From NCBI RefSeq assembly GCF_900182925.1, contig NZ_LT900024.1, positions 62,001-126,000 on the forward strand: a DNA stretch of 64,000 bases, read 5' to 3'. Source of the stretch: Psychrobacter sp. LV10R520-6 (lineage in GTDB: Bacteria > Pseudomonadota > Gammaproteobacteria > Pseudomonadales > Moraxellaceae). Under the pieces are notes generated by a model. That model made no database searches. It saw nothing but the letters and a program-made list of their open reading frames with translations, and was not told where the DNA came from. Positions within the stretch are counted from its first letter, which is position 1; each line of letters starts with the position of its first letter. The position numbers and the translations under genes are program-made. Below, piece by piece: positions 1 through 8,190 of this stretch.

Positions 1-773
1 GAGAAGACGGCTCAGACAGTCGATTTTTAGATTTTAAATTTTCGCGGGTTTATGAAAATAAAAATATCGCGCGTATTTTGGTCAACGTCAACGATGTTTC
101 AGATGCCATTTATTTAGAACAGCGTCTAGAACAAGAGCGTACGCAAAATGACATGCAGATTGAGATGTTAACGACCATCTTAAATGTTAATCCAAAAATT
201 ATTTATGAATTTATTACTAATACCAAATCACATATCGACAAGATGAATAACATCCTGAAGAATCCTGGTAGCTCGCAATATGAGCTTGAGGGTAAACTAA
301 ATGCGATTTATCGTGAAATGCACAGTCTAAAAGGCGAAGCTTCTGCGCTAAAACTGCACAGTTTCACTAAAATTGCCTCAGACGCAGAAGATCAGCTTAA
401 TGCATTGCAAAACCAAGGCAAGCTATCGGGCAATGACTTCTTATCATTGGCAGTACATTTGGATGACTTGTTAAGTCTGTCTAATACCATTGAGACCTTA
501 GGCGAGCGTATCAATCGAGCCTCACCAGCGAGTGCAACAGCTGTTAAAGCGGCAGCTCCGGTGACTACTGCGGTAGATAGTAATACGCCAAAGGTAGAGG
601 AAAGTGCCAATCAGACAATAGACCGTTCAATGAACACTGTTAGCGCTATGGACATTGAAGGCGGTGAGGATATCGACTTAGATGATCAATCGGACAGCCA
701 CCTGTTAGCGTACTACCAAGATTTTGCGCGAGATATCGCGGTAAGACAAGGTAAGCAAGTACAACTAAACAGT
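1..773 (+). pseudogene. 5' part of a PAS/HPt chemosensory histidine kinase gene, interrupted by an insertion sequence
   Basis: The reading frame is open from the left edge of the window, so the gene starts upstream. The visible part begins with the end of a PAS-like domain (residues resembling FSRVYENKNIARILVNVND), followed by a coiled linker and an HPt domain with the phosphorylatable His in REMHSLKGEAS. An acidic linker follows, then DFARDIAVRQGKQVQL, which in this family leads straight into a CheA-type ATPase. The frame instead enters insertion-sequence DNA and stops at 819-821. The ATPase half resumes at about 2674 on the far side of the element. The gene heads an operon with a CheY-like receiver and two CheX-like proteins, so it probably phosphorylated that receiver. 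Both halves lack other lesions, which suggests a recent insertion. Confidence 0.8.
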
Positions 774-950
774 GTTGACATACTCCCCCCACTTTCACAT
801 GGCTCAAGTGGGGGATTCTAAAAGCCGAAGCTCTTAGGTGACATCCTCACGGTTGTCACAAGTTTTCTGTTTCAACGGGCGACCTTTACTGCATCCTCCC
901 TCCACAGACAAAACGGCATGTCCTGCCGCCAATACATTACGTGCCGCATT
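774..950 (-). ncRNA. Candidate TnpB guide (omega/reRNA) scaffold
   Basis: TnpB proteins use an RNA made from the 3' end of their own gene through the element end, with the guide taken from adjacent host DNA. Here the scaffold would run leftwards from inside the 3' end of tnpB, through the 786-814 hairpin, to about 774, and the guide would continue into the kinase gene (minus strand, beginning ACTGTTTAGTTGTACTTG). The extent is inferred from the family; only the hairpin and gene order are seen directly. Confidence 0.4.
786..814. repeat. Subterminal hairpin, tnpB-side end of the IS605-type element
   Basis: CCCCCACTT (786-794) pairs perfectly with AAGTGGGGG (806-814) around an 11-base loop. It lies between the tnpB stop codon and the inferred element end. 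In this superfamily such hairpins are recognised as single strands by the Y1 transposase, and this one would also form the 3' structure of a TnpB guide RNA. Confidence 0.8.
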
Positions 951-2141
951 AAAATCTGCGTTCGCAACATACATACATTTAACGCACTCAAATTTTGCCT
1001 GAGTACGCCTATTTTCTTTCGCCACATGCTTGCATTTAGAGCAGGTTTGGCTGGTGTATCTTGGGTTTACCTTAATGAGTAACCCACCGCGCCATTGCTG
1101 CTTATACTCAAGCATTACGGTCATCATATGCCAACCTTGATCCAAAATTGATTTATTCAATCCTGACTTAGCTTTGACATTACGCCCTTTTTGAGCGGTT
1201 GTACCGCTTGCGGATTTCGACATATTGGCTACTTTTAAATCTTCAACAACGATCATGGCGTGGCTTTTGCTGAGCGTGGTGGTGACTTTATGCAAGTAGT
1301 CATGGCGAATATTGGCAATATGATGATGTAGCTTTTGAATCTTACGATTTTGCTTTTTCCAGTTTTCGCTAAATTTTACTTTCTTACTTAATCGACGCTG
1401 TAATTTGGCAAGTTTGATTTGATTGGCTTTAAAGCTGTTTTTGGGCTTGATGTACTGACCGCTTGAGGTGGTGAGTAGTTTTGTGATCCCCATATCCAAA
1501 CCTAACGCACTTTTAGAAGGATGGATTGGGTTTTCCAGTAACGCTTTCTCAGTGCCAAATGACACGTACCAGTGACCTGATTTCTTGCTAAGGGTGACAT
1601 TTTTGATTGTGCCGATAATGGCTTGAGATTTTCTAAACTTCACCAAACCAATGCCATTAGGTAGTTTCACCCGATTGCCCTCGACACGGCAGTATTTATC
1701 AAACTGAACCAAGCGAATTGAATCGCAGCCATCTGATTTATGCTTGAATCTTGGCATCAGCGCCCGTAACTGGATTTCTGACCCATCAGCCCGTTTAAAA
1801 AACTTGGGTTTTCTAGGTTTCTTTTTATTTTCTTTTAATCGTGCATGTACTTTAGGGTCAAAAAATCGTGACCAAGCAGCCGCAAGATCGCGTACCTTTT
1901 GTTGCAAAGACACCGCATTAGAATGGGTTTTTAAAAAGCCAAAATCAGGATTGTTCTTTAAATCCATGATTTTATTAACGAGATTAGTGGCGTTGATAAA
2001 CTCATTTTTGGCAAACATCTCAAGCGATATTGCCAGCATTTGATTCCAAACAAAACGTGCAGAGCCGACCAGATTATTTAAAATAACCTCTTGCTCCGAA
2101 TTAGGCTCAAGCCTAAATTTATACGCTTTGTTGATTTTCAT
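834..2141 (-). CDS. tnpB: TnpB, RNA-guided DNA nuclease of an IS605-type element
   Basis: 435 aa, normal for TnpB. The N-terminus (MKINKAYKFRLEPN) and helix-turn-helix-like region are typical of the family. The RuvC catalytic acids are visible: D216 in GLDMGIT, E300 in VVEDLKVANM and D396 in NADFNAARN. A zinc finger sits between the last two (C367, C370, C386, C389). TnpB is not needed for transposition; it is an RNA-guided endonuclease that helps the element persist by cutting copies of the site that lack it. The gene diverges from tnpA across 2142-2215. No frameshift or lost catalytic residue is seen, so it is probably functional. Start is the ATG at 2141. Confidence 0.93.
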   Translation of the reverse strand: MKINKAYKFRLEPNSEQEVILNNLVGSARFVWNQMLAISLEMFAKNEFINATNLVNKIMDLKNNPDFGFLKTHSNAVSLQQKVRDLAAAWSRFFDPKVHARLKENKKKPRKPKFFKRADGSEIQLRALMPRFKHKSDGCDSIRLVQFDKYCRVEGNRVKLPNGIGLVKFRKSQAIIGTIKNVTLSKKSGHWYVSFGTEKALLENPIHPSKSALGLDMGITKLLTTSSGQYIKPKNSFKANQIKLAKLQRRLSKKVKFSENWKKQNRKIQKLHHHIANIRHDYLHKVTTTLSKSHAMIVVEDLKVANMSKSASGTTAQKGRNVKAKSGLNKSILDQGWHMMTVMLEYKQQWRGGLLIKVNPRYTSQTCSKCKHVAKENRRTQAKFECVKCMYVANADFNAARNVLAAGHAVLSVEGGCSKGRPLKQKTCDNREDVT

Positions 2142-2215
2142 AAATGCTTTCTTTATTAATGAGTGTGTATTTGATAATATGTAGATAATACTAGCACTTA
2201 AGAGTTTTTATTACA

Positions 2216-2614
2216 ATGAGTGAGATATATAAAAATCGCCATGCGGCCTTTAATCTCCATGTTCACTTGGTTTTTATTACCAAGTATCGAAGAAAGGTAT
2301 TGGGCGGGGTGCATCACAAGTATTTCAGTGAGTGTGTTGCTGAGATATGCAAGAGCTTTGATGCTGAGTTAAAAGAATGTAACGGTGGAGCAGATCACAT
2401 CCACATGCTTATCCAGTACCCGCCAACGGTGCAATTAAGCAAATTGGTCAATAACTTAAAATCAGTCACCAGTAGACGAATGAGGGGTGATTTCATTGAC
2501 TTGAGAGCTGCTTATGCCAAACCTGTGCTTTGGTCACGATCATATTTTGCAAGCTCTTGTGGTGGCGCTCCATTAGAAATTATTAAGCAATACATTCAGA
2601 ACCAGCAAGGCTAA
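2216..2614 (+). CDS. tnpA: TnpA, Y1/HUH single-strand transposase
   Basis: 132 aa, a little below the usual 140-150 for IS200/IS605 TnpA. The HUH motif is H61-I-H63 in GADHIHMLIQ, and the catalytic tyrosine is Y126 in IIKQYIQNQ. The N-terminal FNLHVHLVFITKYRR and the segment SRSYFASSCGG are also family features. The enzyme excises and inserts the element as single-stranded DNA, acting on the subterminal hairpins. All catalytic residues are present, so the element could be mobile. Start is the ATG at 2216, just inside the divergent tnpA-tnpB spacer. Confidence 0.93.
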   Translation: MSEIYKNRHAAFNLHVHLVFITKYRRKVLGGVHHKYFSECVAEICKSFDAELKECNGGADHIHMLIQYPPTVQLSKLVNNLKSVTSRRMRGDFIDLRAAYAKPVLWSRSYFASSCGGAPLEIIKQYIQNQQG

Positions 2615-2622
2615 CAAGCGAT

Positions 2623-2667
2623 GCGAAATTCACCTCCACCCTGATGTCGGGTGGAGTCCTCTTTCGC
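2623..2667. repeat. Subterminal hairpin, tnpA-side end of the IS605-type element
   Basis: CTCCACCC (2634-2641) pairs with GGGTGGAG (2649-2656) and an outer GCGAAA (2623-2628) pairs with TTTCGC (2662-2667), giving an imperfect hairpin close to the inferred right boundary. It differs in sequence from the other end, as is usual for LE and RE of this superfamily. Confidence 0.75.
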
Positions 2668-2673
2668 TTTTTT

Positions 2674-3147
2674 GATAGCTTGGCGCAAGTTAAAGTGCCA
2701 GAGCGCCTCAAAAAAGCTGTCAAAGAGATCAGTATCCAGCTGTTACGTAACGCTGTGGTACACGGTATCGAAACGCCCAATACCCGCCTGTCAGCCAGTA
2801 AGCCCGCTGCCGGTATGATTGATCTAGAAATGCAGAGTAATGGCCAAGGTTTTGTTATTACCCTACAAGATGATGGTCAAGGTATCGACTACGATAGCAT
2901 TCGTGACAAATTAGTCACTGATGGTCGCTTTAGTGCAGAAGACGCCAGTCAACTCAATCGTAGTGCGCTACTAAAACAGTTGTTCTCATCGGGATTTTCT
3001 ACCAAAACTTCCGCAGATGAAGATGGGGGCCGCGGTGTCGGTTTGGATATTATTAAAGCCACAATTAAAGAATATGACGGCAAGCTCAATGTCAATAGCG
3101 AACTTGGTCGTATGACTCGTTTTGTCATTACCTTGCCTGCTGCTTAA
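2674..3147 (+). pseudogene. 3' part of the interrupted chemosensory kinase (CheA-type ATPase domain)
   Basis: After the element the host gene resumes with DSLAQVKVPERLKKAVKE and then a complete HATPase domain: N box in LLRNAVVHGIE, G1 box in DDGQGID and G2 box in GGRGVGLDIIK. It ends FVITLPAA at the stop codon at 3145-3147. An ATG inside the insertion sequence at 2644 could in principle start a 167-residue ATPase fragment in this frame, but without the HPt histidine it would not be a working kinase. Twenty bases separate it from the receiver gene at 3168, so the two belonged to one operon. The insertion probably also affects transcription of the genes downstream. Confidence 0.8.
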
Positions 3148-3167
3148 TTAAGGACAATAGATAAGCT

Positions 3168-3530
3168 ATGTATAAATTAATGATTGTTGATGATTCCAAC
3201 ATTATTCGCAACCGAATTCAACGGGCGTATGATTCAGGAGAGTTCATGTTGGTTGCCACGGCAACCAGCGGCGTCCAAGCCATTGAAAAGTTCAATATCC
3301 ATCGCCCTGACGTCATTACGATGGATTTGACCATGCCGCAAATGGATGGTCTTGAATGTATCGAAAAGATCATTGCGATTGATCCTGAAGTACGTATTTT
3401 GGTGGTATCGGCATTGTCTGATAAGTCCACCGGAATTGAAGCATTGTCGTTGGGCGCTAGTGGGTTTCTTTGTAAGCCCTTCTCAGAAGAAGAGCTCGTA
3501 GAATCTTTATATGAACTCATGCAAGACTAA
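3168..3530 (+). CDS. Stand-alone CheY-like response regulator
   Basis: A 120-residue receiver domain with no output domain. Acidic pocket D8-D9 (IVDDS), phosphoacceptor D53 (VITMDLTMP), switch Ser S81 (VVSALS) and Lys K103 (CKPF) are all present, so phosphorylation chemistry should be intact. It follows the interrupted kinase and precedes two CheX-like phosphatase genes, the arrangement expected for a phosphorelay with its own phosphate sink. The target is unknown: no flagellar or pilus genes are in the window, and Psychrobacter-type bacteria are mostly non-motile, so a type IV pilus or second-messenger role is only a guess. Confidence 0.9.
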   Translation: MYKLMIVDDSNIIRNRIQRAYDSGEFMLVATATSGVQAIEKFNIHRPDVITMDLTMPQMDGLECIEKIIAIDPEVRILVVSALSDKSTGIEALSLGASGFLCKPFSEEELVESLYELMQD

Positions 3531-3560
3531 TACTATCCAACGACTTAAGCAGATGTCATT

Positions 3561-4010
3561 ATGAAAGAACAAAAGCTACAGATTTTTTTGAATATTATTA
3601 CTAACTACTTTAATCAGTTTGGTAATGAAGAGTTGATCGTTGATACTCCTTATCTATTAGAAAATAAACAGCCGAAAGTTCACGATTATACCGGTGTGAT
3701 TGGTATATCAGGGGTGCAAAAAGGCGTGGTGTATTTTTCAGCGACTCGTGAGCTATTGGCTCGTATTCTAGATAGTATGGGTGAGACGGATAAAAGCGAG
3801 GATAATTTTGTAGACCTTGCTGGAGAAGTTGCCAATACTATCGCTGGCAATGCTCGTAAAGAGTTTGGGCCAGAGTTTCATATTTCTGTACCGCTAGTGT
3901 TCAAGGGCTCACCGCAAAGTATTATATTACCCAAGGATGAGCGTTCTTTTATCATTCCTGTCATGTGGAAAAGCCAAGTCGGGGAGATTGTGTTTTGTTT
4001 GCAGGATTAA
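3561..4010 (+). CDS. CheX-like phosphatase domain protein (first copy)
   Basis: 149 aa, the length of a single CheX/CheC-type domain. The phosphatase signature E-x-x-N is seen as E89 and N92 in AGEVANTIAGNARKEFG. In CheX this helix inserts into the active site of phospho-CheY and speeds dephosphorylation. The gene lies 30 bp after the CheY-like gene, so that receiver is the obvious partner. The product is probably cytoplasmic; no signal or membrane segment is visible. It is a paralogue of the next gene (shared DTPYL, YxGxIxISG and ANTISGNAR-type segments). Confidence 0.8.
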   Translation: MKEQKLQIFLNIITNYFNQFGNEELIVDTPYLLENKQPKVHDYTGVIGISGVQKGVVYFSATRELLARILDSMGETDKSEDNFVDLAGEVANTIAGNARKEFGPEFHISVPLVFKGSPQSIILPKDERSFIIPVMWKSQVGEIVFCLQD

Positions 4011-4050
4011 AAGCAACAGTCACAAATGATAAGTATGGACAATAATAACT

Positions 4051-4500
4051 ATGGTTAAAGTAGAAAAGTTAGGTGTGTTTTTAAGCTCAATCAGCTCATT
4101 TTTTGCGCAGATTGACGGCTCACCAGTGGCTATTGATACGCCCTATTTGAACAACAACAAGAGTGCCGTCGGCTATGATTATAGCGGGATTATTAAGATA
4201 TCTGGGCCACTTGAAGGCTGCGTTTATGTCAGCGCGCCCAGTAATATGCTGCGTGAAGTCATGAAAGTTATGGGTGAGCCTGATTCATCGATGACAATGA
4301 TGAAGGACTTACTGGGTGAGATGGCGAATACGATTTCGGGAAATGCTCGTACCGAGTTTGGGTCTGATTTTATTATCTCACCCCCTAAGATCGTTGAAGG
4401 GGTGCCCAGCATTTCTTTATTACCAAAAGATCGTCACAGCTATGTCACACCATTTACTTGGCGGGGTTATGAGGCAGTGATAGGCATCTGTATCGCCTAA
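4051..4500 (+). CDS. CheX-like phosphatase domain protein (second copy)
   Basis: 149 aa, the same length as its upstream neighbour, with which it shares order and spacing of motifs. The E-x-x-N pair is E90 and N93 in LGEMANTISGNARTEFG. Two adjacent diverged copies suggest tandem duplication; they might form a heterodimer or serve different receivers. It is the last gene of the operon: a palindrome (4522-4539) and a strong terminator (4593-4620) follow. Confidence 0.78.
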   Translation: MVKVEKLGVFLSSISSFFAQIDGSPVAIDTPYLNNNKSAVGYDYSGIIKISGPLEGCVYVSAPSNMLREVMKVMGEPDSSMTMMKDLLGEMANTISGNARTEFGSDFIISPPKIVEGVPSISLLPKDRHSYVTPFTWRGYEAVIGICIA

Positions 4501-4521
4501 CTGCCTAACTACACTATGATT

Positions 4522-4539
4522 TCATGTGAGCTCACATGA
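4522..4539. promoter_or_regulatory. 18-bp perfect palindrome after the second cheX-like gene
   Basis: TCATGTGAGCTCACATGA is its own reverse complement. It is too symmetric to be a normal looped terminator and resembles a dimeric repressor operator, but no adjacent promoter or regulator was recognised. Confidence 0.35.
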
Positions 4540-4592
4540 GTTTGTAGTCAAATGATAAACTGATGACAAGAGCAGTAACAAAAGCAGTAACA

Positions 4593-4620
4593 AAAAACGG
4601 CGTATCAACGCCGTTTTTTT
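4593..4620 (+). terminator. Rho-independent terminator of the chemosensory operon
   Basis: AAAACGGCGT pairs with ACGCCGTTTT around the loop ATCA, followed by a run of T. Confidence 0.9.
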
Positions 4621-5016
4621 ATGCAAGATCAATAAAGAAATTTATTTCTTGTCATCTCCTTTATAGTATTGTTTTAATAGCATTAATTGCCCTGGCATGA
4701 ACTAATAAATTGCTGGAGCTTAATAACCGTTATATGGTAAAATGCAGCGCAGCTATTTCTATAATCCATTTTATAACTTATGACGTGGTTTATAGTTTGA
4801 GTTTAGACATTTAGTTTAAAGTTAAACGATAGCTCATTTTTTAAACCAACCAATGACACACACATCATGGTAAAAAATTGCTGGGTGTTCGGCGACTTGA
4901 TTAATTTGCAATAGTACGGTGCTGTATTAATAAGCAGTAATCGTCAGCAGATGCGTATCGCGGAATAGGCAGTTTTTGTGATGTGGAGGCATAACCCAAC
5001 ACAAAGGACATTTTAC
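4621..5016 (+). promoter_or_regulatory. Long leader and promoter region of rpsB
   Basis: About 400 bp without a gene. A TAAAAT box near 4737 could be a -10 element. The rest is a long AT-rich leader before the AAAGGA Shine-Dalgarno at 5002-5007. Ribosomal protein S2 is known to repress its own mRNA through a leader structure in related bacteria, so an S2 leader is plausible here, but I did not derive a structure. Confidence 0.35.
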
Positions 5017-5937
5017 ATGGCTAATCAGAACCCAACACAAATCGCAATGCGCGACTTACTACAAGCCGGCGCTCACTTTGGTCACCAAACACGTTTTTGG
5101 AATCCAAAAATGGGACCGTACATCTTTGGTGCGCGTAACAAGATTCATATCATCAACCTAGAGCACACCGTAAAAGCTTTCAACGAAGCGCTAAACTACG
5201 TAAACAATCTAGCTAGCAAGAAAAATAAAGTCTTGTTCGTTGGTACTAAACGCGCTGCTAGCGGTATCATCCGTGAGCAAGCTGCCCGCGCTGGTATGCC
5301 TTACGTTGATCATCGCTGGTTGGGTGGTATGTTGACTAACTGGAAAACTCTACGTCAGTCAATCAATCGTCTAAAAGAGCTTGAAAAACAAGCAGAAGAC
5401 GGTACGTTTGCTAAGCTTACTAAGCGTGAAGCGTTAGAGCGTACTCGCGATATGGAAAAACTTGAGCGTTCACTAGGCGGTATTAAAGACATGGGCGGCC
5501 TACCTGATGCTATCTTTATCGTTGATGTTGATCATGAAGCGATTGCGATTAAAGAAGCTAAAAATCTAGGTATCCCAGTTATCGGTATCGTTGATACCAA
5601 CTCTAACCCAGATAACGTTGACTACATCATCCCAGCCAACGACGATGCTATTCGTGCCGTGACTTTATATGTAACTGTTATGGCTGACGCGATCATCGCT
5701 GGTAAAGAGTATGCACAGACTCAAGCTAGTGGTAAAGAAGCTGCTGAGCAAGAAAAAGCCGCAGCAGAGCAAGCGCCTGTTGCTGAAGAAGCCCCAGCTG
5801 AAGACGAAGCCCCAACTAAAGCTGCTGATGCTATCGAACAGCCAGAAGAAGCCCCAACTAAAGCGGCTGATGCTATCGAACAGCCAGAAGAAGCCCCTGC
5901 AGTAAAAAAACCAGCAGAAGCACAAACTGACCTATAA
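5017..5937 (+). CDS. rpsB: 30S ribosomal protein S2
   Basis: 307 aa starting [18 protein letters not shown], with AAAGGA upstream of this ATG. An in-frame ATG at 4978 lacks a good ribosome site and the added residues do not look conserved. The S2 core ([47 protein letters not shown]) is complete by about residue 230. S2 binds the 30S head-body junction and is needed for S1 attachment. The last 70 residues form an Ala/Glu/Pro-rich acidic tail, longer than the usual S2 C-terminus, built partly from a 42-bp tandem repeat. tsf follows after about 310 bp, the common rpsB-tsf order. Confidence 0.98.
   Translation: MANQNPTQIAMRDLLQAGAHFGHQTRFWNPKMGPYIFGARNKIHIINLEHTVKAFNEALNYVNNLASKKNKVLFVGTKRAASGIIREQAARAGMPYVDHRWLGGMLTNWKTLRQSINRLKELEKQAEDGTFAKLTKREALERTRDMEKLERSLGGIKDMGGLPDAIFIVDVDHEAIAIKEAKNLGIPVIGIVDTNSNPDNVDYIIPANDDAIRAVTLYVTVMADAIIAGKEYAQTQASGKEAAEQEKAAAEQAPVAEEAPAEDEAPTKAADAIEQPEEAPTKAADAIEQPEEAPAVKKPAEAQTDL
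5806..5889 (+). repeat. Two tandem 42-bp repeats in the rpsB tail
   Basis: Units 5806-5847 and 5848-5889 differ at one base and encode [14 protein letters not shown] twice; a partial third unit (GAAGCCCC) follows at 5890. The near identity indicates recent duplication and a potential for length change between strains. Confidence 0.9.
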
Positions 5938-6032
5938 GGTTCAGCACACAACGTTATAAATAGAAGGCTGCCTTGATAATTTCCTTATCAGCATCCATAT
6001 AATGTTAATGACAGCGTAAAAGCTTATAACAG

Positions 6033-6066
6033 GCATGATGTGGTTTTACTCGTCATGCTTTGTTGT
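6033..6066 (+). terminator. Possible attenuating hairpin between rpsB and tsf
   Basis: GCATGATG (6033-6040) can pair with CGTCATGC (6051-6058), with one G-T pair, followed by a T-rich but interrupted run. It may limit read-through from rpsB to tsf. The rest of 5938-6249 shows no gene. Confidence 0.35.
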
Positions 6067-6249
6067 TAGTGGATAAGCTATCAGTGAGCTAGTAGACGAG
6101 TATTATCGCCTATAATAGCAAGCATTGAGTTTATAGCTATAGTTACAAAGATCAACGGACGAATGAGCGCTTTTATTAAGGTTAAAGTAAGAAACGTTAT
6201 CAAACGAAAGTTAATCACTCCTATACATAACAATACTGAGGTAATTCTT

Positions 6250-7134
6250 ATGGCACAAGTACAAGTATCTGCCAAAATGGTAAAAGAGCTGCGTGACCGT
6301 ACTGGTCTTGGCATGATGGAATGTAAAAAAGCGTTAGAAGAATCAAATGGTGATGTCGAAACCGCCATCGATAATTTACGCAAGTCTGGTCAAGCGAAAG
6401 CGGCCAAAAAAGCCGGTAACATCGCAGCTGACGGCGCTATCATCATCGCTCAAGGTGATAACAAAGCCTTCCTAGTAGAAGTTAACTGCCAAACTGACTT
6501 CGTAGCAAAAGACGATAGCTTCACAGCGTTTGCAGAAAAAGTGGCCAATATAGCACTAGAAAACAACACTACTGATGTTGCTGCTATCTCTGAATTGCCT
6601 TATGGCGATGGTCAAACTGTTGAAGAAGCTCGCGTATCGTTGGTACAAAAAATCGGCGAAAACATCCAAATACGCCGTGTTGAAACCCTCGAAGGTGACA
6701 ATCTTGCTTCATACCGTCACGGTCTACGTATTGGTGTGGTTGTATCTTTTGAAGGTGGCAACGCTGATACCGGTAAAAACCTTGCCATGCATATCGCGGC
6801 ATTTAACCCGGTTGCGGTAGATGACGAAGACGTAGCTGCTGATGTATTGGCACGTGAAAAAGACATCATTGAAGCCAAAGCAAAAGAATCTGGCAAGCCT
6901 GACAACATCGTTGAAAAAATGATCGAAGGCGGTCTACGTAAATACCTAGACGAAGTCACTTTACTACGTCAACCATACGTCATGGACAATGACAAAAAAG
7001 TTGGCGACGTTCTAAAAGCGGAAGGCGTAAAAGTGCTTGGCTTTAAACGTCTAGAAGTCGGCGAAGGCATCGAGAAAAAACAAGAAGACTTCGCTGCTGA
7101 AGTTGCTGCTACCCAAGCATCAGCTAACAAATAA
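6250..7134 (+). CDS. tsf: Elongation factor Ts
   Basis: 294 aa from [16 protein letters not shown], with GAGG eight bases upstream; the in-frame start at 6163 adds a non-conserved basic stretch. The N-terminal UBA-like module ([15 protein letters not shown]) and the nucleotide-exchange motif [12 protein letters not shown], which reaches into EF-Tu to displace Mg-GDP, are present. The C-terminal dimerisation region [18 protein letters not shown] is complete. Its partner EF-Tu is encoded at 56861 in this window. A terminator follows. Confidence 0.98.
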   Translation: MAQVQVSAKMVKELRDRTGLGMMECKKALEESNGDVETAIDNLRKSGQAKAAKKAGNIAADGAIIIAQGDNKAFLVEVNCQTDFVAKDDSFTAFAEKVANIALENNTTDVAAISELPYGDGQTVEEARVSLVQKIGENIQIRRVETLEGDNLASYRHGLRIGVVVSFEGGNADTGKNLAMHIAAFNPVAVDDEDVAADVLAREKDIIEAKAKESGKPDNIVEKMIEGGLRKYLDEVTLLRQPYVMDNDKKVGDVLKAEGVKVLGFKRLEVGEGIEKKQEDFAAEVAATQASANK

Positions 7135-7259
7135 GCGATAAGTTGGAATAGTGTACGCTTATATGAGTGCTGATTGGATTTCTACTCAGTATCCATTCGC
7201 TCAGTACTTATATGTTTTCTTCATATGATATCTTGATAAGTATGAAGTGACCAAGCACG

Positions 7260-7292
7260 AAAAAGCCTGTTATTGATTTAACGGGCTTTTTT
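7260..7292 (+). terminator. Terminator of tsf
   Basis: AAAAGCCTGTTA pairs with TAACGGGCTTTT (one G-T pair) around TTGATT, followed by T residues. Confidence 0.9.
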
Positions 7293-7329
7293 GTATCTGT
7301 TGTTTATAGTGAGCTTTTAGCTACTCAGG

Positions 7330-8136
7330 TTAGCGCAGTGCCGCATAAGCTGAGTTGGCATAGCTGGCGCTGCCACTGTTATTGCTGGTGCCATAGCTGA
7401 CATTTTGCATGCCGCCGCTGTTAGTAGAAGCATTATTGGCGCTCATGCTGCTACCAGAGAGTCCTGAGTCGTTTTTGTATAAACTATGATAGCGACTCAT
7501 GACCCTTTTGACATAATTACGTGTTTCTTTAAAAGGCGGAATACCACCGTATTTATCCACGTTACCTTCCCCCGCGTTATAACCAGCCACGGCATATTCG
7601 ACTTTATTATCAAAGCGGCGCATCAGCCAAGCGATATATTTGGCTGAGCCTTCGATATTTTCGGCAGGATTCCAAGCATTGCTGACTTTAAAGCGCCGTG
7701 CTGTGGCAGGCATCAATTGCATTAAACCTTGAGCACCTACAGGAGATCGAGCATTAGGATTAAAGGCCGACTCAGTATGCATCATGGCTTTCATTAGTGC
7801 AGGATCGACACCGTGACGGGTGGCAGATGCCAGAATATAGTCATCATAGGAATTACGACTACCACTTGAGCTGGCAGCACTACTGCCATAGTCGCTGCTA
7901 TTGCTACTACTACTATCGTAATTTTTTGAGTCTTTGTAGTAAGTAACTTTTACTTTTTTAGTGAATTTATCAAAGTTACCGCTTGGATTGACATTGGTGA
8001 GTAGCACTTGTCCGGCTTTATCTTTATAAATGTACATATTACCAGCTTGAGCAGTAACAGACAGAGTGGATAGGGCAACAGCAGTCAATAGAATAGGAGA
8101 CAGAAAGCGGTTAAATAAAGGTATAACATTCATCAT
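7330..8136 (-). CDS. Secreted lytic transglycosylase (DUF4124 plus SLT domain)
   Basis: About 268 aa from the paired ATGs at 8136/8133, chosen because they give a clean signal peptide (NRFLSPILLTAVALST then AQA). No strong ribosome site is visible at either these or the longer start at 8190. A DUF4124-like segment (MYIYKDKAGQVLLTN) is followed by a Ser-rich linker and an SLT catalytic domain. The catalytic Glu is E122 in MMHTESAFNPNARS, with GAQGLMQLMP and YAVAGYNAGEGNV motifs. Such enzymes cleave peptidoglycan glycan strands with formation of 1,6-anhydro-muramic acid, in the periplasm. A Ser/Asn/Gly-rich low-complexity tail ends the protein. Confidence 0.88.
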   Translation of the reverse strand: MMNVIPLFNRFLSPILLTAVALSTLSVTAQAGNMYIYKDKAGQVLLTNVNPSGNFDKFTKKVKVTYYKDSKNYDSSSSNSSDYGSSAASSSGSRNSYDDYILASATRHGVDPALMKAMMHTESAFNPNARSPVGAQGLMQLMPATARRFKVSNAWNPAENIEGSAKYIAWLMRRFDNKVEYAVAGYNAGEGNVDKYGGIPPFKETRNYVKRVMSRYHSLYKNDSGLSGSSMSANNASTNSGGMQNVSYGTSNNSGSASYANSAYAALR

Positions 8137-8190
8137 AGGGGTATCACTTTTTATCGAATAATAGCAAATCGCTTTGCCTATAGGGCGCAT

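Larger units (their letters stand above)
774..2673. mobile_element. IS200/IS605-superfamily insertion sequence (IS605 type, divergent tnpA and tnpB)
   Basis: About 1.9 kb lies between the two halves of a kinase gene. It carries a Y1/HUH transposase (tnpA, + strand) and a TnpB nuclease (- strand) facing away from each other, as in IS605-type elements. There are no terminal inverted repeats. Instead each end has a subterminal hairpin (786-814 and 2623-2667), as expected for this superfamily. Read on the minus strand, the tnpB-side end has GAAT just before the hairpin and TCAA about nine bases after it, like the guide and cleavage tetranucleotides described for IS608. The boundaries are inferred by rejoining the kinase frame (AACAGT at 768-773 to GATAGC at 2674) and may be off by a few bases. 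Both proteins look intact. Confidence 0.85.
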
